Below are positions 1 to 11,741 of a DNA stretch of 64,000 nucleotides, one piece after another; the stretch's first letter is position 1; every line of letters begins with the position of its first letter. The stretch is from Bartonella vinsonii subsp. vinsonii (GTDB lineage Bacteria; Pseudomonadota; Alphaproteobacteria; Rhizobiales; Rhizobiaceae), in contig NZ_CADEAJ010000002.1 in NCBI RefSeq assembly GCF_902825235.1, positions 124,001-188,000 of the forward strand, read 5' to 3'. A program made the position numbers and the translations under genes. The notes under the pieces are model-generated. The model was not told the origin of the DNA. It ran no database searches and saw only the letters and a program-made list of their open reading frames with translations.

Positions 1-226
1 AATATGAAGATATACGCTGTTAAGTAGCGATTGCTCCATCCTGCGCTGCCTCCAAGGGTGTCTACGCAGAATTTTTTCTATAATTCAAACTCTTCACAGA
101 TGCAAGAGTTGTGGGAAAAATTGATGTTTTCTATCGTTGGATAAGAGGAAATGTTACAAGCATGGTTGTGATGGAGAATAAAATAAATCCTAGCTGATAT
201 ATTCAAAATCAAATACTGGAGATGTT

Positions 227-1726
227 ATGAAGGTTGAGATTGCCTTGGGTGAGACGGCAGAATGTAGAGCTTTGCATAAATCAGAGCCGGCATTTGTCGA
301 TTTGGAAGAATTATTGGCGACGCGTCTTCTTGTGCAAGGCAATTCTGGTTCAGGAAAATCACATCTTCTTCGTCGTCTTCTTGAACAAAGCGCTTCATGG
401 GTGCAACATTGTGTGATTGATCCAGAGGGTGATTTTGTAACTTTAGCAGATAAATTTGGTCATGTTGTCGTTGAAGCGCAACGCAGCGAACTCGAATTGA
501 CACGTATTGCTCATCGCATTCGCCAACATCGGGTTTCGGTGGTGTTCAATCTTGAAGGTTTGGAGACTGAACAACAGATGCGCGCTGTGGGTGCTTTTCT
601 TGGTGCACTGTTTGATGTGGAACGTGATTATTGGTATCCCATGCTTGTTGTTGTTGATGAAGCACAATTGTTTGCTCCAACTGCGGCAGGAGAGGTTTCT
701 GATGAAGCACGTAAGATTTCGCTTAGTGCTATGACCAATCTTATGTGTCGAGGGCGCAAACGTGGTCTTGCCGGTGTCATTGCGACTCAGCGTTTAGCTA
801 AGCTTGCCAAAAACGTAGCTGCTGAAGCATCAAATTTTTTAATAGGGCGGACTTTTTTAGATATTGATATGGTTCGGGCTGCTGATCTTTTGGGAATGGA
901 GCGTCGCCAAGCGGAAATGTTTAGAGATCTTGAGCGAGGGCATTTTATAGCTTTGGGTCCCGCTTTATCACGACGTCCTTTATCGATTATCATTGGTCCT
1001 GTTGAAACATTGGCACGGTCTTCTAGCCCCAAATTAATGCCCCTTCCAACAGAGCGGGTTGATGCAAAGGAACTCGTTTTTACTGCTTCGCCGGAAGAAG
1101 TTTTAATTCCCTTTAAGCAATCACGAGAGCCGGTGAGAGAAAAATCAATTCATGAGATGTTAGAAGAGGCAGTGCATAAAAAACAAGAATCGTTAGAAGA
1201 GGAACCAAGCTTATTTCCTGAACTTTCTGTTGTTGATCGTGATATCCAAGCAGAACGTGTTATTCGAGAAATTCTTGATGATCCTGAAGCTTTTTATCGT
1301 TCAACAGCGGTGCTTTATCAAGATTTCTTGGTTCGTTGCCGTATTCATGGTCACTCAGGGGATCTTTTGAATCTTTCGCAATTTCGGCGTAAGTTGGCTA
1401 TTGCTCAGGCTTTCGTTGATGAAGAAACCGCGGTAAGTGAAAATTGGAAACGCATTTTGCATCTCTCAGAAAGTTTGGAAGATGATGTTCAAGGCGTTTT
1501 TTTGCATGTAGCACAGGCTGCTTTAGGTGGAAAACCATGCCCATCAGATGCATTTTTGGCACGCCTTTATGGGACACATTCTTTAAGCCGTGCTCGCCGA
1601 CTTTTAACTTACTTTGAAGAACGCGGATTCATTGTTATTCATACACATTTCAACGGTCAGCGCATTATAGCTTTTCCTGAACTTGGTGTAGAAACAGCAC
1701 CAGGGGATCCCAAGGGACCAGCTTAA
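227..1726 (+). CDS. HerA/DUF87-like ATP-binding protein
   Basis: A 499-residue cytoplasmic protein with a Walker A motif GNSGSGKS near residues 38-45 and a Walker B-like stretch ending VVVDEAQLF around residue 145. This is the layout of HerA/VirB4-type P-loop ATPases (DUF87). A motif near residues 170-185 ([17 protein letters not shown]) and ATQRLAKL resemble the DNA-pump ATPase core. The C-terminal third is acidic and then ends in a winged-helix-like region ([15 protein letters not shown]). The start ATG at 227 follows a GGAGAT ribosome-binding site. Its stop overlaps the stop of the convergent prs gene by a few bases. The substrate is unknown; DNA or chromosome processing is inferred from the family only. 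Confidence 0.8.
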   Translation: MKVEIALGETAECRALHKSEPAFVDLEELLATRLLVQGNSGSGKSHLLRRLLEQSASWVQHCVIDPEGDFVTLADKFGHVVVEAQRSELELTRIAHRIRQHRVSVVFNLEGLETEQQMRAVGAFLGALFDVERDYWYPMLVVVDEAQLFAPTAAGEVSDEARKISLSAMTNLMCRGRKRGLAGVIATQRLAKLAKNVAAEASNFLIGRTFLDIDMVRAADLLGMERRQAEMFRDLERGHFIALGPALSRRPLSIIIGPVETLARSSSPKLMPLPTERVDAKELVFTASPEEVLIPFKQSREPVREKSIHEMLEEAVHKKQESLEEEPSLFPELSVVDRDIQAERVIREILDDPEAFYRSTAVLYQDFLVRCRIHGHSGDLLNLSQFRRKLAIAQAFVDEETAVSENWKRILHLSESLEDDVQGVFLHVAQAALGGKPCPSDAFLARLYGTHSLSRARRLLTYFEERGFIVIHTHFNGQRIIAFPELGVETAPGDPKGPA

Positions 1727-2655
1727 CCAAATAAGCTTGAGACAGATTGTTCTGCTGCTGTTCTTGCAATTGCTTCTCCAATGAGGTCGGCAATTGGTAA
1801 AACACGAATATTATACGCATTTTCAATTGCTTTTGTTGGCATAATTGAATCTGTAATAACCAATTCTTTCATTTCTGAGTTGGTAATGCGTTCGATAGCA
1901 CTTCCAGAAAGAACACCGTGTGTAATGTAAGCTGTAACACTATTGGCACCATGCTTAAGGAGAGCGCTTGCTGCATTACAGAGAGTTCCACCTGAGTCAA
2001 CAATATCATCAAGCAAAAGACAATCTTTTCCGGATACATCTCCAATGATATTCATAACTTCTGATTCACCAGGACGTTCACGACGTTTATCAACAATGGC
2101 TAGCAAACTGTTCAAACGTTTGGCAAGCGAGCGTGCGCGTACGACACCACCAACATCAGGAGAAACAACAATAACATTTTCAAGAGAGTAATGCATTTTG
2201 ACATCCCGTGCAATAACCGGAACAGCATAGAGATTATCCGTTGGAATATCGAAGAAACCTTGAATTTGTCCTGCATGGAGATCCAATGTTAAAACGCGGT
2301 GTGCTCCTGCTTCAGTAATGAGATTGGCAACAAGTTTTGCGGAAATGGGGGTCCGTGGTCCAGGTTTACGATCTTGGCGGGCGTAACCAAAATAGGGTAT
2401 AACAGCCGTGATACGGCGTGCCGAAGAACGGCGAAGCGCATCAATCATGATGAGCAATTCCATCAGGTGATCGTTTGCAGGATAAGATGTGGATTGCAAA
2501 ACAAACACATCTTGTCCGCGTACATTTTCATGCAATTCTACAAAGATTTCTTGATCAGCAAAGCGTTTCACAGTCGCTTTGCCTAAGGGAATATTTAAAT
2601 AATTTGTAACATCTTCAGCAAGGCGTGGATTGGAATTGCCGCAGAAAAGTTTCAT
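1723..2655 (-). CDS. prs: Ribose-phosphate pyrophosphokinase
   Basis: Makes PRPP from ribose-5-phosphate and ATP, feeding purine, pyrimidine, histidine and NAD synthesis in the cytoplasm. The 310 residues match the usual bacterial length. It has the class I signature region ([16 protein letters not shown]), the flexible-loop YARQDRK motif, the [12 protein letters not shown] segment and the PRPP loop [10 protein letters not shown] near residues 218-227. It starts at ATG 2655 and converges with the upstream ATPase gene. The 434-base spacer to its right separates it from the pgeF-midA-lgt set, which runs the same way. Confidence 0.95.
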   Translation of the reverse strand: MKLFCGNSNPRLAEDVTNYLNIPLGKATVKRFADQEIFVELHENVRGQDVFVLQSTSYPANDHLMELLIMIDALRRSSARRITAVIPYFGYARQDRKPGPRTPISAKLVANLITEAGAHRVLTLDLHAGQIQGFFDIPTDNLYAVPVIARDVKMHYSLENVIVVSPDVGGVVRARSLAKRLNSLLAIVDKRRERPGESEVMNIIGDVSGKDCLLLDDIVDSGGTLCNAASALLKHGANSVTAYITHGVLSGSAIERITNSEMKELVITDSIMPTKAIENAYNIRVLPIADLIGEAIARTAAEQSVSSLFG

Positions 2656-3089
2656 AGTAGAACCTCTGAATGATCACGGTAGAGACGGTTTTTAATTTCT
2701 TGTTACCAAAGCTAAGGAAACAATTACAAAAGCATTACAATTTTATCTCTCATTGTTAAAGAGTTATACGTTTGGTTTTCGCTTTTTCCAAAATTTTTGT
2801 TACTTTTAAAGAAAAGTTTTTTGACTGTGAGGTAAGGAAATACGTCTTCATGAAGCTTTTTTACTTTATAAAAGAACGGTTTCAATATGTGTACTGTCTT
2901 AAAATATATGAAATGTTTTGTGTTTCCTCACAACCAACTCTTGAAAATAATCCGAGCAAAAGCGTTCGTATCCTGTAAGTTAAGGGACCATTTTTTGATA
3001 AAAAGGTACAGTATAAGAAAGCTTCTTGTTTTATTGAGATAAGCAAATTTTTGGGTAGTTTTGCTATTCTTTTTAGTCAAAAAAGACGT
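2656..3089. other. Intergenic spacer between prs and pgeF
   Basis: AT-rich spacer of 434 bases. It must contain the prs promoter on the minus strand. A rightward reading frame from about 2772 to 2978 is present, but it has low-complexity Phe/Lys/Tyr content and no convincing ribosome-binding site. No gene, RNA or repeat was recognised. Confidence 0.5.
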
Positions 3090-3881
3090 TTATCTATCAT
3101 TTTTCAGTATAATAGCAGAAATTTGCCGTCCATAATCAGGTTCGTTGCGGTGTATTGCACGACGATAGGAGAAAAAGCGCTGTTCATCTTGATAGGTACA
3201 AAGCTCTACACAAGAAGCATGGATTCCTGCTTCTTTTAATTGCTCCATAATGAATGCCCATAGGTTAAAGCGAAGATGATTGACGTTATCTGTTTTTAAA
3301 AAATATTTTTCAAACTTGCTGTGGCAATCAATAAATTGGTTGTAAAATTCGCTTGTTACTTCGTAGTGACAAGGACCAATACAAGGTCCAAGGACTGCAG
3401 TGATTGATTGTCTTTTTGCTCCTTGTTCTTCCATAACCGAAATTGTTTTTTCTATAATTCCATTTAAACTTCCTCGCCAGCCAGCATGTGCTGCGGCGAT
3501 GACACCTGCTTGTGGATCAGCAAAGAGAACTGGACCACAATCTGCTGTAAGAATGCCAATGAGGAGTCCTTGTGTGGTGGTAACAAGAGCATCTGCTTTA
3601 GGAGGAACATCAATAAAAGCTTGATCAACGACGATAACATCACAGGAGTGTATTTGATTGACAGTAACTAAATCTTGCACGTCAACACCAAAATAATCAG
3701 CAATTAAAAGACGATTTTGTGCAATATGTTCAGGTTGATCATTGGAACTTTTGCCAACATTAAGACTTTGATAGAAGCTTTGTGAAACACCACCTTGACG
3801 TGTAAAAAAACCATGCTTTATCCCTTGCGGGTGTAAAGCAGAAAGCTCTTTTGCAAGGATAGGAACAGGGACGGAATTCAT
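3090..3881 (-). CDS. pgeF: Peptidoglycan editing factor PgeF (YfiH/laccase-domain family)
   Basis: A 263-residue multicopper-polyphenol-oxidase-like domain protein of the YfiH/YlmD family, which in E. coli hydrolyses mis-incorporated amino acids from UDP-MurNAc intermediates. It shows the metal-binding histidine and cysteine motifs AAHAGWRGS and GPCIGPCHYEV, the N-terminal GFFTRQGGVS and the C-terminal FFSYRR segment. It is the last gene of a leftward set with midA and lgt, 83 bases after midA. Full length, no disruption. Confidence 0.92.
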   Translation of the reverse strand: MNSVPVPILAKELSALHPQGIKHGFFTRQGGVSQSFYQSLNVGKSSNDQPEHIAQNRLLIADYFGVDVQDLVTVNQIHSCDVIVVDQAFIDVPPKADALVTTTQGLLIGILTADCGPVLFADPQAGVIAAAHAGWRGSLNGIIEKTISVMEEQGAKRQSITAVLGPCIGPCHYEVTSEFYNQFIDCHSKFEKYFLKTDNVNHLRFNLWAFIMEQLKEAGIHASCVELCTYQDEQRFFSYRRAIHRNEPDYGRQISAIILKNDR

Positions 3882-3964
3882 AAAAGTTCCTTAAGTAGGG
3901 TCATTGTTTTCAAAATAAGAATGGTGTGTGTGCTGCATTTGTCAATAAGCATTATTGCTGGTCA

Positions 3965-5044
3965 TTAAAATCGAGGAGGTAAAGGTATATTTTTATCACT
4001 CACATATAAGACTTTAAATAATTTGCCCATTTGATCTGGACCGGCTAATCGTTCAATATGTTGGCAGATCTTGTCTTGCTGTGTAGCACTTTTACCTGCT
4101 CCAAGCTGTTTTGCGCGTTCCAGTAGCCCCATTTTTAAAAGAAATTCTCCTTGTTCTAGAATTTCAGCAAAACAGCCTTGTTCAAGGGCTATTTTTTTTA
4201 AAAAAGAAAACCCAACATGGGATGTTAAATCATGTTCGCCTGGAGCTTCAAAAATATCACGGAATTTATGTTTTGAGACAGCTTGTAGCGTATCGCCAAA
4301 GGCAAGATCAGAAGCGCCGTAATCGATAAGCAAAGCAGAACCTTTTACTTGGACTAAGTGGTGACTTATCTGTTGCATTAATTGATGTCGTGCAGGCGCA
4401 TGTTCAAAAATTGTTCCGTCAGGTATTTCAGAACAATAGGACTGTAAGCAAGAAGAAGGAAGTTTATCTGGAACAGCAATAAAGATGAAGTTTCCATCTT
4501 GATTCATTGAAATACGACGTTCTTTCCATTTTCCCTTGATTTTAATATATTGGTTGATGGGGAGTGTATCGAAAAACTCATTGGCAATTAAGAAGAGAGG
4601 CTTTGAGGGGATTTGATCAAAGCTTTGAATATTATAGATTTTTTTTTGATATGAAGAAAGACATTTTTTTTGTTCTTCGATGAGCTTTTTGCTTATTTCA
4701 ATAAGAAAAATTTCAGCCGCATGAAATGCTGCTGTCGATAATTTTTGAATAGTACGCAGAACATCATCCATGAGTGTTCCACGTCCTGGCCCCATTTCAG
4801 CGAGAATGAAAGGTTTAGGACAACCTTGGGCTTTCCAGCTTGCGAGAGTCCAAATTCCAATCATTTCTCCAAATAATTGGCTTATTTCAGGTGCGGTAAT
4901 GAAATCACCGGTACGTCCAAAAGGTGTTTGTGTTTGATAATAACCAAATTGAGGATCGGTAAGTGCCAACGTCATATATTGGCTAACAGTGATTGGTCCA
5001 TTAAGGGCAATAATTTCTTTAATCTTTTCTTTTAGATTGGCCAT
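3965..5044 (-). CDS. SAM-dependent methyltransferase, MidA/NDUFAF7 family
   Basis: A 359-residue class I methyltransferase of the MidA/NDUFAF7 family, whose mitochondrial member methylates an arginine of complex I subunit NDUFS2. A similar respiratory-complex role is inferred here. Visible motifs are the N-terminal [16 protein letters not shown] signature, [15 protein letters not shown], the SAM-binding [14 protein letters not shown], and the family segment [10 protein letters not shown]. Its start lies inside the end of lgt (26-base overlap), so the two are probably cotranscribed and coupled. Confidence 0.9.
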   Translation of the reverse strand: MANLKEKIKEIIALNGPITVSQYMTLALTDPQFGYYQTQTPFGRTGDFITAPEISQLFGEMIGIWTLASWKAQGCPKPFILAEMGPGRGTLMDDVLRTIQKLSTAAFHAAEIFLIEISKKLIEEQKKCLSSYQKKIYNIQSFDQIPSKPLFLIANEFFDTLPINQYIKIKGKWKERRISMNQDGNFIFIAVPDKLPSSCLQSYCSEIPDGTIFEHAPARHQLMQQISHHLVQVKGSALLIDYGASDLAFGDTLQAVSKHKFRDIFEAPGEHDLTSHVGFSFLKKIALEQGCFAEILEQGEFLLKMGLLERAKQLGAGKSATQQDKICQHIERLAGPDQMGKLFKVLYVSDKNIPLPPRF

Positions 5045-5909
5045 TTTCTGTCGATTTATATTTAAAGGCGTGGAGAAGAAGATAAAACCCTAAAAGAAGC
5101 ATAGGAAGAGATAAAGCCATGCCATAGGTAAAACCAGTAGAATGGAAAAGGGTAGAAAACCATTCTGGATCTTCTTGAGGCGCCCGGTAAACTTCTGAAA
5201 TGCTGCGTGCTATTGCGTAGCCTATAATAAATGTTCCTGCAACAGCTCCAGGGCGTTTTAACGCTTTGAAAGCAAAAATAATAAAGGATAAAATGATAAA
5301 GAGAACAAACCCTTCCATGAATGCTTCGTAAAGTTGGCTTGGATGGCGCGGTAAATAATAGGGATCTAGTGGAAAACAAACCGCCCAAGGCATTGTGGTC
5401 GCGTTGCCCCATAATTCTTGGTTAATGAAGTTACATATTCTTACAATGCTGATACCAATAGGAGCACCTGCAGCAATGATATCAAACATTGCTCGTATCT
5501 TGATATTGTTTTTGCGGGCAAACCAGATCATTGCAATAATGATGCCTATCAGTCCTCCATGAAAGGACATTCCTCCATCCCATACTGCAATGATGGCACT
5601 AGGATGGTTAAAATAATAAACGGGATCCCATACAAGCACTTGTCCTAAGCGACCACCAACAACGACACTGATGGCAGACCAGACAACAAAGTCCCCTATT
5701 TTTTCTTCATTCATAGGAGCATGATTTGCATACCATAGGGATTGTTTTCTTAATAATTTTTGTGCATACCACCAAGCAAAAAGAATGCCCACTACGTAGC
5801 CAAGTCCGTACCAATGAAGTGATACGGGGCCTAACTGTATAATTACGGGATCGAGAAAAGATGGAAAAGCAATGGCTGGACAAGAAAGATTGTTCATGGA
5901 GTTAAGCAT
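5019..5909 (-). CDS. lgt: Prolipoprotein diacylglyceryl transferase
   Basis: Transfers diacylglycerol from phosphatidylglycerol to the lipobox cysteine of prolipoproteins at the inner membrane. The 296-residue protein has about seven hydrophobic segments, the conserved [10 protein letters not shown] start region, [12 protein letters not shown], the MSFHGGLIG motif around residue 115 and the signature [12 protein letters not shown] near residues 157-168. HPSQLYEA follows, with the catalytic-region histidine. It is the first gene of the lgt-midA-pgeF set. Start ATG 5909 is chosen; a second ATG lies 12 bases downstream. Confidence 0.95.
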   Translation of the reverse strand: MLNSMNNLSCPAIAFPSFLDPVIIQLGPVSLHWYGLGYVVGILFAWWYAQKLLRKQSLWYANHAPMNEEKIGDFVVWSAISVVVGGRLGQVLVWDPVYYFNHPSAIIAVWDGGMSFHGGLIGIIIAMIWFARKNNIKIRAMFDIIAAGAPIGISIVRICNFINQELWGNATTMPWAVCFPLDPYYLPRHPSQLYEAFMEGFVLFIILSFIIFAFKALKRPGAVAGTFIIGYAIARSISEVYRAPQEDPEWFSTLFHSTGFTYGMALSLPMLLLGFYLLLHAFKYKSTENGQSKRKD

Positions 5910-6175
5910 TTCACATTATATAGGGTTATAGATAATGGTCAGAAATAACACAGGAATGACAGATGAATGCGCAATGGTCAAGCTAGGAGAGTGGTGGGTT
6001 TCCACTGGTTTTAGAGCTAAAACTTGATGATGGTAAAAGAAGTATAAAAAAACTTTAAGTAAAATCAGCGTGGTGAAATAAAATCCGTAGGATAGAAGGA
6101 ACAAAAATCATATCTAAATGTTATGAAAATACGCTATAATGCGTGTGTTAGTCATTTCAATTAAAGGAAAATCTC

Positions 6176-6433
6176 ATGCGTAATGGATCAAATCGTATTC
6201 TTGATGAATTAGCAAAATTAGCAACGGATGCAGCTGGTGTTGCACAAGGTATACGGCGGGAAGCAGGAACAGCTTTTCGTTCGCAAGCTGAAAAAATAGC
6301 CAATAAACTTGATCTTGTGTCACGTGAAGAGTTTGAGACTTTTAAGGAAATGGTACTGAAAATGCATGCCGATAATGCTGATTTGAAAAAACGTCTTGAC
6401 GCATTAGAAAAAACAAAGACACAAAAGAAATAA
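6176..6433 (+). CDS. UbiK-family accessory factor (BMFP domain)
   Basis: An 85-residue small protein with a predicted C-terminal coiled coil (EEFETFKEMVLKMHADNADL then KKRLDALEK) and an N-terminal amphipathic helix, the pattern of the BMFP/UbiK family (YqiC). The E. coli member assists the aerobic ubiquinone complex. An AAAGGA ribosome-binding site precedes ATG 6176. Its position just left of a YbjN gene is typical of Rhizobiales. Name by family only. Confidence 0.82.
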   Translation: MRNGSNRILDELAKLATDAAGVAQGIRREAGTAFRSQAEKIANKLDLVSREEFETFKEMVLKMHADNADLKKRLDALEKTKTQKK

Positions 6434-6809
6434 CAGTCTTAGAAAAAATATCCCCAATTTTCCCCTCAATTTTTCAATGTGGTGCGTGAACTAAAAAATG
6501 CTTAATCCTGAGTCTGTTAGAGCAGATTGCCTCTTTATTTTTTGATTTGTTTTTTGTAGAAAACATTTTTTTTCAATTAGGGGGGCTGGTACTCTGAGAT
6601 TGTATCAATACACTGGAAGAGCTTGATGATTCGTTTTGTTATTATCGAGCTGCCGCGAGAAGCATTCTTGTGTTCTGGGTAGTGCGTACTGTCGATTGTT
6701 TTTAATGTGTATTTGTTTGGTGTAAAAGCTTTGATTGTAGCAAGATGTTGTTACAATTTAGGTGGTTTATGTTCTGTTGACAATGTTTTAATATAATAAT
6801 TGAGGGTTT
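6434..6809. other. Spacer between ubiK-like and ybjN-like genes
   Basis: A 376-base spacer without a supported gene. It should hold the promoter of the YbjN gene. No clear terminator hairpin or RNA motif was seen. Confidence 0.4.
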
Positions 6810-7313
6810 ATGATGAGGCTTGCATTTTGCGCCACAGAAAGGGAAGAGCATCCTGTTGACTTTATTGAACAGATTGCCTGTAAATATGATTGGTCATTTG
6901 AGCGCGATGCACAAGATGAGATCAGTGTTTGTGTGGAAGGGAAGCGGACAAATTATCGCCTCGCTTTTTCATGGATGGAAGAGCAGGAGGCTCTTCATTT
7001 AGCTTGTGCTTTTGATCTTGCTATTGAGAGTGCTCGAACAACAGAAATGCATTGCTTATTGCTGGCAATTAATGAAAAATTGTTGCTCGGACATTTTGAT
7101 TACTGGCAAGGGAATAATTCGGTTATTTATCGGCAGGGGCTTCTTCTGGCTGGTGGGGTGCATCCATCTCATGTACAGGTTGAAACATTGTTGATACATG
7201 CACTTAAAATCTGTGAAAGCTATTATGTTGCATTTCAGATGGTTGCTTTGTGCGGGGAAAGTGCTTGTAAGGCACTGCAATACACTTTGTTTGAAACTGT
7301 AGGGAATGCCTAA
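6810..7313 (+). CDS. YbjN domain-containing protein
   Basis: A 167-residue cytoplasmic protein of the YbjN family, a tetrameric chaperone-like fold related to type III secretion chaperones. Visible family features are the early acidic/aromatic strand pattern (CKYDWSFERDAQDEISV), the central LLLAINEKLLLGHFDYW and the GVHPSHVQVETLL segment before the last helix. A TGAGGG ribosome-binding site precedes ATG 6810. In rhizobial genomes a proC gene commonly follows; here the next gene is a decayed two-component system on the other strand, and no proC is visible. Confidence 0.82.
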   Translation: MMRLAFCATEREEHPVDFIEQIACKYDWSFERDAQDEISVCVEGKRTNYRLAFSWMEEQEALHLACAFDLAIESARTTEMHCLLLAINEKLLLGHFDYWQGNNSVIYRQGLLLAGGVHPSHVQVETLLIHALKICESYYVAFQMVALCGESACKALQYTLFETVGNA

Positions 7314-7362
7314 ATTATCAAGTTTATTTTACAGTTTTTTGATAGATAATTTGTATAATATT

Positions 7363-8703
7363 TTAGAGGGGGATATCAAGAATAGCGTGCAATCCCCCTA
7401 GAGGGCTATCATTTAATTGAATGTTGCTTCCATGGCTACGTGCTATATCTTGAGCAATAGAAAGGCCAAGACCCGTTCTACTTGCATCTTGATTGCGTGC
7501 TTTGTCGAGTCTAAAAAATGGCTTAAAAACTTCTGTACGCATATTTTCATGAATTCTAGGACCATCATCGTCGATAGTCATGATGAGGGATTTTTGTTTG
7601 GATATGGTTGTTAGGTGGATAGTGTTCGCATAACAAAATGCATTTGATACAAGATTATTAATGAGGTGGGTGAAGGCACGAGGGCGGACTTGTATGTGTG
7701 TAGGACTTTCAACACTATAGGAAAATTGACGTTTGTGAAGATGGGCATCGGCGGGAATTTTTGCATAAGAGCATTTAAATCAAAAGTCTTGACACTTTCA
7801 CTTCCTTCACCATGGGCAAAAGCAAGATAATCTTCTAACATATTTTGCATGTCACTTACATCTTGCTCAAGCGGTTTAATATCAAAGTCAGTATTTGCTA
7901 ATGCTAGCTGAAGTTTAAAGCGTGTAAGAATGGTTCTTAAATCATGACTTACACCTGAGAGCATCATAGTGCGTTGTTTGATTTGGCGTTCAATACGTTT
8001 ACGCATGCGTAAAAAAGCAATGCCAGCACGACGAACTTCATCAGCTCCTTGTGGTTGAAATTCTTTTGGTAAAGGACGACCGCGTCCAAAGCTTTCTGCT
8101 GCTTCAGCCAATTGTTGAATAGGTTTGATTTGATTGCGCAAGAAGTAAATTGCTATCAGCAATAAAACGAGAGCTGTTCCTACCATCCAGCTTAAAAAAA
8201 ATAGCCGTATTGGAAGCGTAGGCTTGGCTGCGTGGAGCAAAGACACGCAAGATATTATGACCAAGGTGGATACGGATTTCAACAAGATCAGAATCTCCTA
8301 CGGTATCGATCCAGAAGGGACGGTTAATTTGGCGGGTAATTTCTTCACTTAAAAAATAGTCAAGAATGGCAAAAAATGGCTTAGGTCCTAGAGGGGGAAG
8401 AGGAGTTGGGGGTAGGATAGAAATGTTTAATCCCATGTGCTGTTGTGCAATACGCTTAATCTCTTCATAGTTCTCTTGTTGCGGATAGGTTTCAATAATA
8501 TCAATAATTGCAGAAATATCATGCACGACAGCCATTGAAAGACGCTTGGTTACCATTTGCCAATGGCGTTTCATAAAGACATAAGCAATGACTGTTTGCA
8601 GAAGTACCATGGGAGCGATAATAATGATCAAAGAGCGAGCATAAAGCCGTTTAGGTATTTTTTTCGTTAACCATCGAAGAAAAAATCTTAAAGATTTGAT
8701 CAT
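7363..8703 (-). pseudogene. EnvZ-type sensor histidine kinase, two frameshifts
   Basis: Three reading frames in succession encode one HAMP histidine kinase. Frame 1 (8703 to about 8200) has an N-terminal membrane segment and the sensor domain. Frame 2 (about 8200 to 7760) has the second membrane segment, HAMP and the phospho-acceptor H-box GVSHDLRT. Frame 3 (about 7755 to 7363) has the N-box NNLVSNAF, G1 IDDDGPRI and G2 GLGLSIA. The first shift lies in an A8 run at 8194-8201 (T8 in the gene; T7 would restore frame). The second lies in a T5 run at 7758-7762 (A5 in the gene; A6 would restore frame). It follows the response regulator by 8 bases. No full-length kinase can be made without slippage. 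Confidence 0.85.
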
Positions 8704-8711
8704 TCTTGTGC

Positions 8712-9433
8712 CTATTCAATAGAGAGTTTGTACCCTATTCCTCGCACGGTTTGGAGCCATATAGGCAGTGCTGGGTTTTTTTCGATTTTACGACGAAGGC
8801 GGTTGATCTGTACATCAATGGCACGTTCACTTATATTGCTGTCATCGGTCGCGAATTTATGGCGTGGAATTGTATCGCCTGCATTTTCAGCAAAAATGAC
8901 CATCATTTCTTGTTCTTTATCTGTTAATTTAATAATTTCTCCCCCTTTTTTGAGTTCGCGCCGTGAAATTGAAAATATATAAGGTCCAAAAACGATCTGC
9001 TCAATTTTGGGTTGGTGAGGGGGAAACCACGTCGTAAAATGGCATTGATACGAAGGAGAAGCTCACGAGGGTCAAAAGGCTTAGCAAGATAATCATCTGC
9101 ACCCGCTTCTAAGCCATGGATACGATTGTCTATTTCTGATAAAGCTGTGAGCATGAAGATAGGAACATCCTTTGTTTGGCGGAGTGAATGAGTAAGATCA
9201 ATACCGTTTTTACCAAGCATCATGACATCAACAATAAGAAGATCAAAATCTAAACTTGCCAACAGTCGTCTTGCTTCATTAGTATTGGCTGAAACTGAAA
9301 CACGAAATCCATTTTTAATGAGAAACTGAAATAAAAGATTGCGGATACGAGTGTCGTCATCAATCACAAGAAGGTGAGGTGCGTCATCACACAAAACTTG
9401 AACATGATCGGACATTCTTAAAAACCTTGACAA
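8712..9433 (-). pseudogene. OmpR/PetR-type response regulator, one frameshift
   Basis: The N-terminal part (9433 to about 9010) is a complete receiver domain with the acidic pair (LLVIDDDTR), phospho-acceptor LLIVDVMML, the switch threonine in FMLTAL and the lysine in YLAKPFDP. The C-terminal part in another frame is a complete OmpR-type winged helix, ending SERAIDVQINRLRRKIE and VRGIGYKL. The frame changes at a T4 run at 9005-9008 (AAAA in the gene; one more A restores Pro-Lys-Ile-Glu-Gln). The shifted frame terminates after about 24 unrelated residues, so the predicted product lacks a DNA-binding domain. It forms a two-gene unit with the broken kinase. Confidence 0.83.
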
Positions 9434-9548
9434 AAATTTAGTTTACATAAAATGCAAGTTTACATAAGTTGTATAAAGCTGTTGAGCATCACCTTTACCT
9501 TAAAGGAGAGAGAATAAATTTAAAAAAGTTATTTTTGAAAAGGATATT

Positions 9549-10199
9549 ATGGGTAGTCTTAATATACATATTATTCCAGTTACGACATTCCAACAAAATT
9601 GCACTTTGCTTTTTGATAGTGAATGTAAAACGGGGGTTCTCGTTGATCCTGGTGGTGATTGGCCGCGGATTCAAGACGTAATCGAAAAGAATGGCGTTAT
9701 CGTTGAGGCTATTTGGATAACACATGGTCATTTTGATCATGTGGGAGCAGCAATGCAAGCGAAAGAAGCGCTTAATGTAAAAATTATCGGTTCACATCGC
9801 GATGATAAGCCTGTGATGGATGCCGTGAGCGAAAGCGCAAAAAATTACGGCATCACTGATGCTTGCACCTGTATTCCTGACCAATGGTTAGAAGATGGTG
9901 AGTGCGTTCATTTTGCTGGACATGTGTTTAAGGTTTTTCACACCCCAGGACATTCTCCTGGTCATGTTATTTATTTCAATGAAAAAGAACGCTTAGCTCT
10001 CTTGGGTGATGTGCTTTTTCGTGGTTTTATTGGACGCACTGATTTCCCCTTCTGTTCTCATGAAAAATTGATGCAATCTCTTCGAGAAAAAGTTTTACCC
10101 TTAGGCGATGATGTTTGTTTTATCTGTGGGCATGGTCCCAAAAGTAGCATAGGCTATGAGCGCCAAAATAATCCTTTTCTTCAAGATTTTAATATATGA
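9549..10199 (+). CDS. MBL-fold metallo-hydrolase (glyoxalase II-like)
   Basis: A 216-residue metallo-beta-lactamase-fold hydrolase of the YcbL/GloB-like group. Zinc ligands are visible in THGHFDHVG (HxHxDH), HTPGHSPGH, GDVLF and the C-terminal CGHGP. Substrates of this group are thioesters such as S-lactoylglutathione; the true substrate is not shown. AAAGGA precedes ATG 9549. The last ~140 bases of this gene are duplicated at 12819-12955, showing that it was the left edge of a tandem duplication. A terminator follows the stop directly. Confidence 0.88.
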   Translation: MGSLNIHIIPVTTFQQNCTLLFDSECKTGVLVDPGGDWPRIQDVIEKNGVIVEAIWITHGHFDHVGAAMQAKEALNVKIIGSHRDDKPVMDAVSESAKNYGITDACTCIPDQWLEDGECVHFAGHVFKVFHTPGHSPGHVIYFNEKERLALLGDVLFRGFIGRTDFPFCSHEKLMQSLREKVLPLGDDVCFICGHGPKSSIGYERQNNPFLQDFNI

Positions 10200-10202
10200 G
10201 CA

Positions 10203-10229
10203 AACAAAAAAACGCTTTGAAGCGTTTTT
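10203..10229 (+). terminator. Rho-independent terminator after the MBL-fold gene
   Basis: Near-perfect inverted repeat AAAACGCTT-TG-AAGCGTTTT flanked by A and T runs, four bases after the stop codon. It could work in both directions, also ending the leftward BA14K-like gene. Confidence 0.8.
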
Positions 10230-10264
10230 TTGTGCCATTTAAGACTTTTTTAGTAGAACAGAAG

Positions 10265-11002
<738 letters not shown>

Positions 11003-11741
11003 AATGATGCTCCTTGTGTAAATTCGTATTTTTCACATCCTACACGTTTCAAACTGAATAGAGCCTGAATAATTTTGGACTTTATTGTGGCAAAACAAAT
11101 GAAAATTCATTTAGTTAAACCTATCCTAGATACAGTAAAGTAAAATCATGACAGAATTTTGATTTCAATTAATGTACTCTGCTTGAGGTTAATTAATAAG
11201 TTTGTATTGAGAGTCCCAGATTTTTTACTATGGAATATAAACTCTTTATTTAGGGATATTTTTTGTATCACTTGATACAATATAAATTGAATAATAGATA
11301 CATGAATAAAAGTTATCATTTTTTATCATAAGCTTATGGTACTATGATAAAGTCTTGTTTTACTTTATTTGTGTTATAGAACAGTGTCCTATTTAAATAT
11401 TCTCTTGTGATGATAAGTAATATTTGAGTTCGATATCAGAGTATAACTGTATAAAGATAATACATTTTATGATTTTTTTGATATATATATAAAACATTCT
11501 CTTTAAATTTGTCTGCTTTTTTAGAGTTTAGAATTTTTTTACATTTTTAGGGATTTTTTATAACGCGGTTTAACAAGAAAAATTGCTTAAAAAGTCAATA
11601 AAGTTTAGGCATTTTTTGTAAAATGTTCTCTCTCATGGTGTTTTAGATAAATTGGAGCACCCTTGATGTTTGAGGTTGTCTGTTTTGCGGATAACGCTGT
11701 TTGCTTTTGAGCTTTAGTCGTTTTTTTAGAAGAGCTGAAGA
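11003..11741. other. Spacer within duplicated block, copy 1
   Basis: The first ~100 bases, upstream of the poly-His BA14K gene, are nearly identical to 13659-13757, upstream of its paralogue, so the promoter region was duplicated with the gene. The rest is AT-rich and diverged from copy 2. No gene recognised. Confidence 0.75.
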
